A DNA stretch of 64,000 nucleotides, taken from the NCBI GenBank assembly GCA_025060135.1, contig JANXCY010000008.1, positions 29,140-93,139 of the forward strand. The letters are read 5' to 3'. This stretch comes from Anaerolineae bacterium. Its GTDB lineage: Bacteria; Chloroflexota; Anaerolineae; B4-G1; DUEL01. Under the pieces are notes generated by a model. The model saw only the letters and a list, made by a program, of their open reading frames with translations. It had not been told where the DNA came from and made no database searches. The translations under genes and the position numbers were made by a program. Below are positions 7,235 through 14,968 of this stretch, one piece after another. Every line of letters begins with the position of its first letter. Position 1 is the first letter of the stretch.

Positions 7235-9163
7235 ATGTCCCGTAAAGTCCGGGCCCGATGGCTGCTGATCATCATGGCCGCCGGAGGACTCCTCCTGGCC
7301 GCGTGCACGTGGCCGGGCCTCGAGCCCTCCCCAGCGGCAACCCTCACCTCCCAGCCCCGCCCGACCTCGCCGGTCTCCGGGACCCCTGCCGCCTCACCCT
7401 TCCGCCCTGAACTTCCCCTGTATCGAGACCCCGCTCAGCCAGTGGAGGTCCGGGTCGCCGACCTGCTTTCCCGAATGACGCTGGACGAGAAAATCGGGCA
7501 AATGGCGCTGGTGGAACGGTCGGCCATCTCCGACCCCCGGGACATCGCCACCTTCGGGTTAGGGGGCATTCTGAGCGGTGGCGGCTCGGTTCCCACGCCG
7601 AACACCCCCTCAGCCTGGGCCGATATGGTGGACGGCTTCCAGCGGGCCGCACTGAGCAGCCGGCTCGGTATCCCCATCCTCTATGGCGTGGACGCGGTGC
7701 ACGGGCACAACAACGTGGTGGGGGCGACTATCTTCCCGCACAACATCGGCCTGGGAGCCACCCGGAATCCGGCGCTGGTTCAGAAAGTCGCCCAGATAAC
7801 GGCCCGAGAAGTCTACGCCACCGGCATCCGCTGGACGTTCTCTCCCTGCCTGTGTGTCGGGCGAGATGAGCGCTGGGGCCGTACCTACGAGTGCTTCGGT
7901 GAGGACCCTGAGGTGGTCTCTATGATGGCGGGACCGGCGGTCCGGGGCTACCAGGGCCCGGACCTGAGCGCTCCCAATGCGATCCTGGCCACCGCCAAAC
8001 ACTGGGTAGCCGATGGCGGCACCCAGGGCGGCGTCGACCGAGGCGATGCGGTCCTCAGCGAAGAGGAACTGCGGCGAGTCCATATCCCGCCGTACGTGGA
8101 GGCCATTCGGGCCGGCGTCGGTTCCGTTATGGCTTCCTTCAGCAGCTGGAATGGTACCAAGATGCACGGAAATCCGTACCTACTGACCACTGTCCTGAAG
8201 GAGGAATTAGGGTTCAGGGGGTTCCTCGTCTCTGACTGGGGCGCGATTGACCAGTTGCCCGGGGATTATGCCAGTGATGTACGCACTGCCATCAACGCGG
8301 GAATAGATATGGTGATGGTGCCTTATGACTACCAACAGTTCCTCCAAACACTCAGAGCCGAAGTCCAGGCCGGGCGGATCCGCCAGGAGCGAATTGACGA
8401 CGCCGTATCCCGGATCCTGATCCAGAAATTTGCGCTGGGGTTATTTGAACGTCCCTTGGCCGATCGCTCCGGCATCGGCGACATCGGCTCCCCGGCCCAT
8501 CGGGAGGTGGCCCGCCAAGCAGTACGGGAATCGCTGGTGCTGCTCAAGAACGAGGGTAACATCCTGCCCATCTCTCCCAACAGGAAGAACATCTTGGTCG
8601 CCGGGAGCAACGGCGACGACATCGGTAGCCAGTGCGGTGGATGGACCATCACCTGGCAGGGAGAGAGGGGAGACATCACGCCGGGGACGACAATCTACCA
8701 GGGGATCAAAAACCTGGCACCTCCGGGCACCCAGGTAACCTATGCCCGACAGCCTGTTTCCCTCAGCGGATACGACCTGGGCATCGTGGTCATCGGTGAG
8801 CGCCCCTACGCGGAGTGGTATGGAGACGATGCAGACTTGGAAATCTCTCCGGAGGATGCTGCCGCCGTGCAACAGGTCTGCGATGCTATGCCCTGCGTGG
8901 TGATACTGATTTCGGGACGTCCGATGATCATCAACACCCAGTTGGCTCAGGCCGATGCGTTGATCGCGGCATGGCTTCCGGGGACAGAAGGGGACGGCGT
9001 GGCAGAGGTGCTGTTTGGGCGCTACGATTTTACTGGTAAACTCCCGGTATCCTGGCCCCGGAGCATAGATCAGTTGCCTCTCAATGTAGGCGACGCCGGG
9101 TATGACCCGCTGTTCCCCTACGGGTTTGGTCTCTCTTACTCCTCATCATCCACTGGCCCGTGA
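7235..9163 (+). CDS. Glycoside hydrolase family 3 lipoprotein (beta-glucosidase / exo-beta-glucanase)
   Basis: A 642-residue secreted GH3 enzyme. The lipobox LLAAC (Cys24) is followed by a Ser/Pro/Thr linker to about residue 55, then the TIM-barrel domain (about 70-410). The catalytic nucleophile is D334 in LVSDWGAID. KHWVAD at 255-260 and the RDERWGRTYE segment match substrate-binding motifs of plant-type exo-1,3/1,4-beta-glucanases and ExoP. The second alpha/beta sandwich domain begins near residue 430. It releases glucose from beta-glucans or cellobiose outside the cell, which fits with the GH48 cellulase at the right edge. The ATG at 7235 follows AGGAGG at 7223-7228. Confidence 0.9.
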   Translation: MSRKVRARWLLIIMAAGGLLLAACTWPGLEPSPAATLTSQPRPTSPVSGTPAASPFRPELPLYRDPAQPVEVRVADLLSRMTLDEKIGQMALVERSAISDPRDIATFGLGGILSGGGSVPTPNTPSAWADMVDGFQRAALSSRLGIPILYGVDAVHGHNNVVGATIFPHNIGLGATRNPALVQKVAQITAREVYATGIRWTFSPCLCVGRDERWGRTYECFGEDPEVVSMMAGPAVRGYQGPDLSAPNAILATAKHWVADGGTQGGVDRGDAVLSEEELRRVHIPPYVEAIRAGVGSVMASFSSWNGTKMHGNPYLLTTVLKEELGFRGFLVSDWGAIDQLPGDYASDVRTAINAGIDMVMVPYDYQQFLQTLRAEVQAGRIRQERIDDAVSRILIQKFALGLFERPLADRSGIGDIGSPAHREVARQAVRESLVLLKNEGNILPISPNRKNILVAGSNGDDIGSQCGGWTITWQGERGDITPGTTIYQGIKNLAPPGTQVTYARQPVSLSGYDLGIVVIGERPYAEWYGDDADLEISPEDAAAVQQVCDAMPCVVILISGRPMIINTQLAQADALIAAWLPGTEGDGVAEVLFGRYDFTGKLPVSWPRSIDQLPLNVGDAGYDPLFPYGFGLSYSSSSTGP

Positions 9164-9182
9164 AGGGGAAGGAACAACAGAG

Positions 9183-9215
9183 GGATTGGCGACGGTTGGA
9201 GGCCGTCGCCAATCC
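9183..9215. terminator. Intrinsic terminator between GH3 and rubrerythrin genes
   Basis: GGATTGGCGACGG (9183-9195) pairs perfectly with 9203-9215 across a 7-nt loop, and TTCTCT follows on the + strand. The flanking genes converge, so it can serve the GH3 gene and perhaps rubrerythrin on the other strand. Confidence 0.7.
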
Positions 9216-9344
9216 TTCTCTATGCCGGAACCTATCCGTAAAGCCCCGCAGGCAGACCGGCGAGGTAACCCGCCAGGCCAGACCGCTGGCCCATTCACGC
9301 TCCAGGACGGTGTCTCCCCAGCGGGTTTTGCGGAAAATGACCGG

Positions 9345-9848
9345 TTAAAACTTGCGGAACCGGGTCCGAGGGGCGCCGCAGATAGGGCAACGGTCTGGAG
9401 CCTCCTCCTCCACCGTCCAGCCACAGGCCTCGCAGATATAGATGTCGCCCACGGTGGCATCTTTGCCCGCCAGCACCGCCTGCCGGGCCTGCGCGTACAT
9501 CCCGGCATGGACCTTCTCCGCCTCCAGCGCCCAGGTCGTGGTGCGGATGGCCGATTTTTCTTCCTGCAGTTCCGCGACGGCGCGGTAGGCCGGATACATC
9601 TCCTCCACCTCAAAGGTTTCGCCTCCGATCGCGGCCTGGAGGTTATCTGCCGTCTGACCGAGATAGCCCAGGGCCTTTAGGTGATTGGCCGCGTGGACCT
9701 GCTCGGCGAAGGCGATGGCCCGGAACAAGCGAGCAACGTTGGGAAAGTTCTCCTGTTCGGCCTGTTCGGCAAAGATCAGGTATTTCATATGCGCCTGACT
9801 TTCTCCGGAGAAAGCACTTTCCAGGTTGGCATGGGTCATTCTGTGCAT
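9345..9848 (-). CDS. rbr: Rubrerythrin
   Basis: A 167-residue rubrerythrin, a non-haem iron peroxidase of anaerobes that reduces hydrogen peroxide with electrons from rubredoxin or NADH systems. The N-terminal four-helix domain carries the di-iron ligands in ESAFSGESQAHMKY, FAEQVHAANH, EVEEMYPAY and EAEKVHAGMY. The C-terminal rubredoxin-like domain has CEAC and CPIC pairs for one iron. The ATG at 9848 is preceded by AGGAGG. It lies 45 bp downstream of the peroxiredoxin gene and behind a Fur/PerR-like regulator, so it is probably part of a peroxide-stress operon. Confidence 0.92.
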   Translation of the reverse strand: MHRMTHANLESAFSGESQAHMKYLIFAEQAEQENFPNVARLFRAIAFAEQVHAANHLKALGYLGQTADNLQAAIGGETFEVEEMYPAYRAVAELQEEKSAIRTTTWALEAEKVHAGMYAQARQAVLAGKDATVGDIYICEACGWTVEEEAPDRCPICGAPRTRFRKF

Positions 9849-9893
9849 CGCAACCTCCTGTTCTGAAAGCCTCCGTCGCTTTTCCCCCAGGCC

Positions 9894-10616
9894 TTAGAGC
9901 TCAGGACCTGTGGATGATTCGGGTTTCCAGACCGTCCAGACTTTGCCCACCAGGCCCGGCCTGGGCTTCAACGTGGGCTTGCCGGGTTGCCATCCGGAGG
10001 GGGTAACTTCACCGGTGGCGCGAACGTGCTGGAAGGCCTTAATCTGACGCAGCAGTTCCTCCGGGTTCCGGCCCACTTCAGGCGTCAGAACTTCCATCGC
10101 CCGAATGACGAAGTCCGGGTCAATGATGAACCGTCCCCGAAGATCCACACCGGCGGCCTCATCGTACACGCCGTACACGGATCCGATCTTCCCGCCTGGG
10201 TCGGAAAGCATCGGGAACGGCACGCCTCCCGGAACCATCTTGGAAAGTTCCTCTTCCTGCCAGATTTTGTGGACGAAACGGCTATCGGTGCTGATGGCCA
10301 GGAACTCCACTCCCAGCGCTTGAAACTCCGGGTAGCGGGCGGCAACTGCCGCCAGTTCGGTGGGTCAAACAAAAGTGAAGTCGCCGGGGTAGAAACAGAG
10401 GACAATCCACTTCCCCTTGTAATCGGAGAGCCGGACCGGCTGGAACCCGACTCCCTCAATGTAGGCATGGGCTTCAAAGTCAATGGCTTCGTAACCGACA
10501 CGGGCAAGCATCTTGACCTCCTTTCCTGGAGCCACGGATGGGGCTTCTGGAGATTCAGGTGCGGGCACGATGGGCCCACGAGCCGGTTGGACGCAACCGT
10601 TTTTCAACTCTGCCAT
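9894..10616 (-). CDS. Selenocysteine-containing peroxiredoxin (AhpC/TSA family, TGA read as Sec)
   Basis: Read straight through one in-frame TGA (10365-10367), this gives a complete peroxiredoxin of about 240 residues. The TGA falls in [18 protein letters not shown], exactly where 2-Cys peroxiredoxins have their peroxidatic cysteine (FTFVCPTE). Everything after it is intact in the same frame ([36 protein letters not shown]). A hairpin 17 nt after the TGA fits a bacterial SECIS. Selenoperoxiredoxins are known from other bacteria. The usual resolving-cysteine position (VCPxxW) reads VTPSGW, and no cysteine follows the TGA, so it would be a one-selenocysteine type. Start: ATG 10616 has GGAGGGAG upstream; an internal ATG at 10511 has AAAGGAGG and would remove a [13 protein letters not shown]-terminus. 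A plain nonsense mutation is the alternative. Confidence 0.85.
10338..10353 (-). promoter_or_regulatory. Candidate bacterial SECIS hairpin
   Basis: In the mRNA, GGCGGC-AGUU-GCCGCC forms a perfect 6-bp stem with a 4-nt loop. There are 17 nt between the UGA and the loop, and G is the second loop base. As I recall the bacterial SECIS consensus, a loop 16-37 nt after the UGA with a G in its first two positions is expected, so it qualifies. The hairpin is inside the coding region, as bacterial SECIS elements are. Confidence 0.6.
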
Positions 10617-10692
10617 TTCTCTCCCTCCTTTCCGGAACTCGGGCGGCGCCAGCCCGCCACCCAACTGGACACTCCATCCTGAGGGCGGGCTC

Positions 10693-10956
10693 AGAGCATC
10701 TCTGAAAAGGGTAGCCTTACTGATCGGCCTAAGAAGCCCTCCGAGGGGTTGGGGCAACGTTTCACAAGCCAGAAGGGTCTGTGCTCCCTGTAGGGTAGGC
10801 GGTTCGCTTGCCCGATGCAGGCCAGTGGCCTCCATGCTACAGGCCTGGCGGCCTGCGTTACAACGTGGCGCAGGCTGTTAGCCTGCATAAACAGGCCTGG
10901 CGGCCTGCGTTACAGGTCACAAACCTCCGGAAACCCTGAATGTTCCAACGCGCTCT
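10693..10956. mobile_element. MITE-like palindromic element, copy 1 (264 bp)
   Basis: Left end AGAGCATCTCTGAAAA and right end GAATGTTCCAACGCGCTCT are degenerate terminal inverted repeats. The interior has two near-identical ACAGGCCTGGCGGCCTGCGTTAC units and a GCAGGCTGTTAGCCTGC palindrome. No transposase is encoded. It separates the Fur-like gene from the peroxiredoxin gene, and the Fur stop codon (10956-10958) overlaps its right end. Confidence 0.65.
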
Positions 10957-11435
10957 CAGGTACCAGGGCCGTTATCGGTATGGCCCTCGTGCCCGGTCCT
11001 GCAGCGAGAGCAAAGGCCGTAGATTTCTACCCGGTAGTGATGGGGGTGAAAACCGGTCGCCGCAACACGCTCCGTGGAGACCGGAACGGCGACCTCCTCC
11101 TCCCAATCCATCACCGTGTGGCACTTTTCGCAGATCAGGTGCACATGGGGCTGGGGATTCCGGTCGTAACGGGTTCGGCCCCCCACAGGAAGTTCCATCA
11201 CCTCCCCGAGGTCTCTCAGCATCTCCAGCGTTTTGTAGACGGTCGCCAGGCTGAGCATCGGGAAAGTCGCGGAGACCTCCCGGTAGATTTCTTCTGCGGA
11301 AGGATGCCCAGTGCTTTCCAGCACGGCCCGCACAATGGCCATCCGCTGGGGGGTGAACCGATAGCCCCGCTCCCGAAGCCGACGGATAAGAGCCGACAGT
11401 TGGTTTTGGGACAGCAATTCTTTGTAAGGAATCAT
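10956..11435 (-). CDS. Fur-family regulator (PerR-like)
   Basis: A 159-residue Fur-superfamily repressor. The winged helix (RERGYRFTPQRMAIVRAVLE ... LSLATVYKTLEML) is followed by the dimerisation domain with HVHLICEKCHTV and a second cysteine pair, CSRC, for structural zinc. Next to a peroxiredoxin and rubrerythrin, a peroxide-sensing (PerR) role is likelier than iron or zinc uptake control. A longer frame opens at a TTG (11459), but that lies upstream of the predicted -10 box, so I take the ATG at 11435; the transcript would then be almost leaderless. The last residues and the stop lie at the edge of a MITE-like element. Confidence 0.85.
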   Translation of the reverse strand: MIPYKELLSQNQLSALIRRLRERGYRFTPQRMAIVRAVLESTGHPSAEEIYREVSATFPMLSLATVYKTLEMLRDLGEVMELPVGGRTRYDRNPQPHVHLICEKCHTVMDWEEEVAVPVSTERVAATGFHPHHYRVEIYGLCSRCRTGHEGHTDNGPGT

Positions 11436-11447
11436 TTTCCACAAAAG

Positions 11448-11476
11448 GATATACCACAACCCTCAGGATTTGTCAA
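11448..11476 (-). promoter_or_regulatory. Promoter of the Fur-like gene
   Basis: On the minus strand, TTGACA (11471-11476) and TATATC (11448-11453) are spaced by 17 bp. The start point would be near 11441, only about six bases before the ATG at 11435. The start codon is inside GGAAAATGATTCC, a short imperfect palindrome that could bind the regulator itself. Confidence 0.6.
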
Positions 11477-11822
11477 GGTGGGCTCAGGGTAGGGGTGTCC
11501 CATTTCGGTCGGCATCGTCCTGGCCGGAGGCGCTGATAGGAAATCCTTCCCTGGGCGCGGAGTGCCCCGCATCAGCCTTCGCTGACATCCGTTAGAGGGT
11601 CGGCGAAGGCTGACCTTGGTGTGAACAAAGGGGGGCAATTCATCCGAAGGCCCAGGCAAGGGCGACGTGATCGGCGTCCAGCGGCGGCTGACCGATGCCC
11701 GAAATGGGGACGCAACCTCAGGGTAGCATGCTCCTGGTCAGCGAGAATAGGACAGGCGAAGAGCCCGCACTGCGCTGAGAGGCCCGGCGGCCCGTGCAAC
11801 CAGATGGCGCACCCCCTGTCCC
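11477..11822. other. Gene-free stretch with a 15-bp hairpin
   Basis: No convincing gene; the open frames here lack family-like sequence and ribosome sites. The one structure is an inverted repeat, TCAGCCTTCGCTGAC (11572-11586) with GTCGGCGAAGGCTGA (11599-11613). It lies downstream of carbamate kinase and may be a distant terminator, although no U-run follows. Confidence 0.4.
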
Positions 11823-12773
11823 TCAGTCGGGAAGGATGCGGGTACCCGTTTCGCCTCGGAGCGCCCGGAGGATGTTCTCCGGGTTAGTGATGAGGGCTTC
11901 TTTGCCTCCGGCCTCTAGGAACCAGATAATGGCCTCAATCTTCGGGAGCATGCTCCCCCGGGCGAAGTGGCCCTCGGCCATGTATCGCTTCGCTTCCGAG
12001 ACGGTCATGACATCTATGGGGCGCTGGCCGGGCTTGTTGAAGTTCAGGTACACCTGCTCTACGGCGGTAGAGATGAGGAAGAGGTCGGCGCCGAGAGAGC
12101 GGGCCAGAAGGGAGGCAGCGTAGTCCTTATCAATGACGGCGGCGACGCCCCTCAGGTCGCCGTTTTCATCCTCAATGACTGGGATGCCGCCTCCGCCCAC
12201 CGTGATGGTGATGATTCCTGCATCCAGTAGCCGCTGGACTGCGTCCAGTTCCACGATGCGCTGAGGGAGGGGAGAGGCGACTACCCGTCGCCACCCCCGG
12301 CCAGCGTCCTCCACCACTGTCCAGCCCTCCTCTCGCTCTCGTCGTCGGGCTTCCTCTTCGGTCATAAAGCCGCCGATCGGCTTAGTGGGATTCCGGAAGG
12401 ACGGGTCGTTCCGGTCCACCACCACTTGGGTGACCACGGTGGCGGCTTGCTTGGGGATGCCCCGCCGCCGGAACTCGTTCTGCAGGTTCTGCTGGAGAGC
12501 GTAGCCGATGGCTCCCTGGGTGTCCGCGCCGCAGACGTCCAGCGGCACCTCGTGCATCCCGGCCACCTTATGGGCAATCTCGGAACGGCGGAGGATGAAG
12601 CCGACCTGCGGACCGTTCCCGTGCCCGATGGCCACGTCCCATCCCTGCTCAATCATATCCGCGATGTAATGACAGGTTTCCTTTGCGGCCTCGTACTGGT
12701 CTTCTACGGTAACGCGCTGGCTGTCCTTAATGAGGGAATTTCCACCAATGGCAATCACGGCCAGTTTTCGCAT
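11823..12773 (-). CDS. arcC: Carbamate kinase
   Basis: A 316-residue amino-acid-kinase-fold enzyme. In fermentative cells it turns carbamoyl phosphate plus ADP into ATP, ammonia and carbon dioxide. The N-terminal phosphate-binding glycines (AIGGNSLI), the HGNGPQVG segment, ITVGGGGIPV and AVIDKDYAASLLA are all typical. The length is normal. It is the last gene of a run with two carbamoyltransferases (gaps 50 and 122 bp). It would therefore harvest ATP from carbamoyl phosphate released by one of them, as in arginine deiminase or ygeW/yqeA-type purine-breakdown clusters. No arginine deiminase is present. Confidence 0.93.
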   Translation of the reverse strand: MRKLAVIAIGGNSLIKDSQRVTVEDQYEAAKETCHYIADMIEQGWDVAIGHGNGPQVGFILRRSEIAHKVAGMHEVPLDVCGADTQGAIGYALQQNLQNEFRRRGIPKQAATVVTQVVVDRNDPSFRNPTKPIGGFMTEEEARRREREEGWTVVEDAGRGWRRVVASPLPQRIVELDAVQRLLDAGIITITVGGGGIPVIEDENGDLRGVAAVIDKDYAASLLARSLGADLFLISTAVEQVYLNFNKPGQRPIDVMTVSEAKRYMAEGHFARGSMLPKIEAIIWFLEAGGKEALITNPENILRALRGETGTRILPD

Positions 12774-12823
12774 GTTTGTACTCCCTATTCCGTACGCTGT
12801 TATGGTAAGGTCTGGGGTCGGGG

Positions 12824-13813
12824 TCAGGACATCGTCAGCGCCATGACAGCCTTCTGGACGTGGAGGCGGTTCTCCGCCTGGTCATAGACCACGGACTGGG
12901 GGCCATCCAGCACCCCGTCGGTAACTTCTATGTTACGGTCGGCGGGGAGGGGATGCATATAGATGGCATCGGGCTTAGCCAGGCGGAGTTTCACCTCGTC
13001 CATGATCCAGTGCGGATACCGGTCCTGGATGCGCTTCCCCTCCTCCGGGTCAGTGGTGGTCAGGAGGGGACCCCAGGACTTGGCGTAGATGATGTCGCCG
13101 CCTTTGCAGGCCTCCTCCATGCCGTTGGGGTCGGCGATGATGTCAAAGGCCGTGCCATAACGGCGGGCTTCCGCCTGGGCCTGGGCGACGATCTCCGGCA
13201 TCAGGGCGAACTCCGGGGGGTAGGCCAGGGTGATGTCCAGGCCAAAGCGGGGCATCTGGAGGATCAGGGATTGGGGCACCGAGATGGGCTTCAGGTAGGA
13301 GGCAGCGTAGGCCCAGGAGACGACCAGTCGTTTGCCCCGCAGGTCCCGGCCCTTTTTCTCTATGATGGTCATCAGATCGGCCAGGCACTGGAAGGGATGG
13401 TAGATGTCGCACTGCATGTTGAGGACCGGTACCCGGCTGTAGCGAGCCACTTCGTTGATGTACCGGTTGCCCACTCCCCACTCCACGTGCCGGATGGCGA
13501 TGCCGTCAAAGTAGCGCCCGAAAATTTCGCCGATCTCTTTGGGGGTATCGCCGTGGGCGATCTGGGTGGTCTTACTCTCTATGAAGGCGGCATGCCCGCC
13601 TAATTGAGCCATACCCGCTTCAAAGGAGCCGCGCGTGCGAGTGCTGGAGAAGAAGAAGAGCATGGCCAGCACTTTATCGCGCAAGTAGGGGTGGGGTTCC
13701 CCCAGGGCCCGCTTGCGTTTGAGGTCAAAGGCCACATCCAGAACGGTCTCTACCTCTTCTTTGGAGAAGTCCAGGTCGCCGATCAAGTCGCGGTTTCTGA
13801 GGTTGGTCTGCAT
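12824..13813 (-). CDS. Knotted carbamoyltransferase (YgeW / N-acetylornithine carbamoyltransferase-like)
   Basis: A 329-residue carbamoyltransferase. The carbamoyl-phosphate loop is STRTRGSFE (57-65). NMQCDIYHPFQCLADL and the SWAYAASYLKPISVPQS segment resemble the knotted branch (YgeW, N-acetyl- and N-succinylornithine carbamoyltransferases) rather than ordinary OTCase. The substrate-side loop reads HPLPADRN where OTCase has HCLP, so ornithine may not be the substrate. GGAGG precedes the ATG at 13813. With carbamate kinase directly downstream, it is likely catabolic: phosphorolysis of a carbamoylated compound to carbamoyl phosphate. The true substrate cannot be read from sequence. Confidence 0.82.
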   Translation of the reverse strand: MQTNLRNRDLIGDLDFSKEEVETVLDVAFDLKRKRALGEPHPYLRDKVLAMLFFFSSTRTRGSFEAGMAQLGGHAAFIESKTTQIAHGDTPKEIGEIFGRYFDGIAIRHVEWGVGNRYINEVARYSRVPVLNMQCDIYHPFQCLADLMTIIEKKGRDLRGKRLVVSWAYAASYLKPISVPQSLILQMPRFGLDITLAYPPEFALMPEIVAQAQAEARRYGTAFDIIADPNGMEEACKGGDIIYAKSWGPLLTTTDPEEGKRIQDRYPHWIMDEVKLRLAKPDAIYMHPLPADRNIEVTDGVLDGPQSVVYDQAENRLHVQKAVMALTMS

Positions 13814-13935
13814 GTCGATCCTCCGGTTTCCGAAAAACGATTCAATGCTTCTCCGCTTCGCTGGGAGGCTCCCAGCAAACGGATTCCTGAAGAACGGGTT
13901 GCGGCGAGGAAACCGCCGCAACCCGTCATCGTCCG

Positions 13936-14889
13936 TTATTCCATCGCGCCCAGCACCAGCGCCAACAGGGCCATTCGGACGACCACGCCGTAGAAGGCTT
14001 CCTGCCAGTACCGGGACCAGCGGGTGATGTCTACATCGGTGGGGATTTCGTCCATGCGCGGGAGGGAGTGGAGAAGAATGGCGTCGGGCTTGGCCTTGCG
14101 CTCCAGGAGTTCGCGGGTGATTTTGTAGTTGGCGGGAGTGAGGCCCACCTCGCCCGTGCGCTCGTCGCGGGGTTTGGTGTAGTCTGGCTGAACGACCGGC
14201 TCCACCAGGATGACGTCGGCGTCGCCGATGGCTTGCTCCACGTGTTCCGCTTCCCGAAAGTTCAGGCTGTACTGGCGGAGTTCGGCCTTGAACTCCTCCG
14301 TCAGGCTCATCTCCGGCGGGGAGACAAAGGTGATGGGGCAATCGAACTGGGTCAGGGCGTAGGCCAGGGAGTGCATGGTGCGCATGCGCATATCACCGAC
14401 GGCCAGCCACTTGAGGCCATCTATACGCCCCTTCTCCCGCAGGACGGTGTAGAGGTCGGTCAGAATCTGGGTGGGATGTTCGCCCCAGCCGTCTCCGGCG
14501 TTGATGACAGGGATAGAGGCCCACCGGGCCGCTTCATGGGGCGCGCCCTGCTGGTAGTGGCGCATCACGATGACGTCGCCGTAAAATTCCAGCATGCGGA
14601 CGGTATCCTTGATGGACTCCTGGTAGAAGTCGCCCGCGCGCGTCATTTTGGGGTCAGCGAAGCCCAACACATGCCCGCCCAGGCGGTGCATGGCGGCCTC
14701 GTGGGCCAGGCGGGTGCGGGTGGACGGCTGGTAGAACGCGGTTACCAGGGTCTTCTCTTTCAACAGGTCCACGTTGCGGCGGGATCGAGCAATGGGCTCC
14801 ATTTGCTGCGCAACTTCAAAGACGTGGAAGAACTCGCACCGCTCAAAGTCTTTCAGGGACAGGATGTCCCGACCAGCAAAACTGCGCAT
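13936..14889 (-). CDS. pyrB: Aspartate carbamoyltransferase catalytic chain
   Basis: A 317-residue ATCase, catalysing the first committed step of pyrimidine synthesis (carbamoyl phosphate plus aspartate). It has STRTR (56-60), VINAGDGWGEHPTQ and LPRMDEIPTDVD. The ending ALLALVLG resembles the E. coli catalytic chain. It has HSLPR where HPLPR is usual, and GWGE in the loop before HPTQ. No regulatory chain (pyrI) or dihydroorotase is adjacent. It heads a run with the knotted enzyme and carbamate kinase. AGGAGG lies just before the ATG at 14889. A catabolic carbamoyltransferase of the same family is the alternative. Confidence 0.82.
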   Translation of the reverse strand: MRSFAGRDILSLKDFERCEFFHVFEVAQQMEPIARSRRNVDLLKEKTLVTAFYQPSTRTRLAHEAAMHRLGGHVLGFADPKMTRAGDFYQESIKDTVRMLEFYGDVIVMRHYQQGAPHEAARWASIPVINAGDGWGEHPTQILTDLYTVLREKGRIDGLKWLAVGDMRMRTMHSLAYALTQFDCPITFVSPPEMSLTEEFKAELRQYSLNFREAEHVEQAIGDADVILVEPVVQPDYTKPRDERTGEVGLTPANYKITRELLERKAKPDAILLHSLPRMDEIPTDVDITRWSRYWQEAFYGVVVRMALLALVLGAME

Positions 14890-14968
14890 TCTAACCTCCT
14901 TATTTGATCTTGGGATGACGCTCCTCCGCATGGAAGGGAAATGCATGATAATCTGCAACAGCGGGCTG

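Noticed and set aside
10365..10835. Peroxiredoxin as a pseudogene or as two separate genes
   Set aside because: The only defect is a TGA at the exact catalytic position, with a SECIS-like hairpin after it and an intact downstream frame; recoding explains this better than decay.
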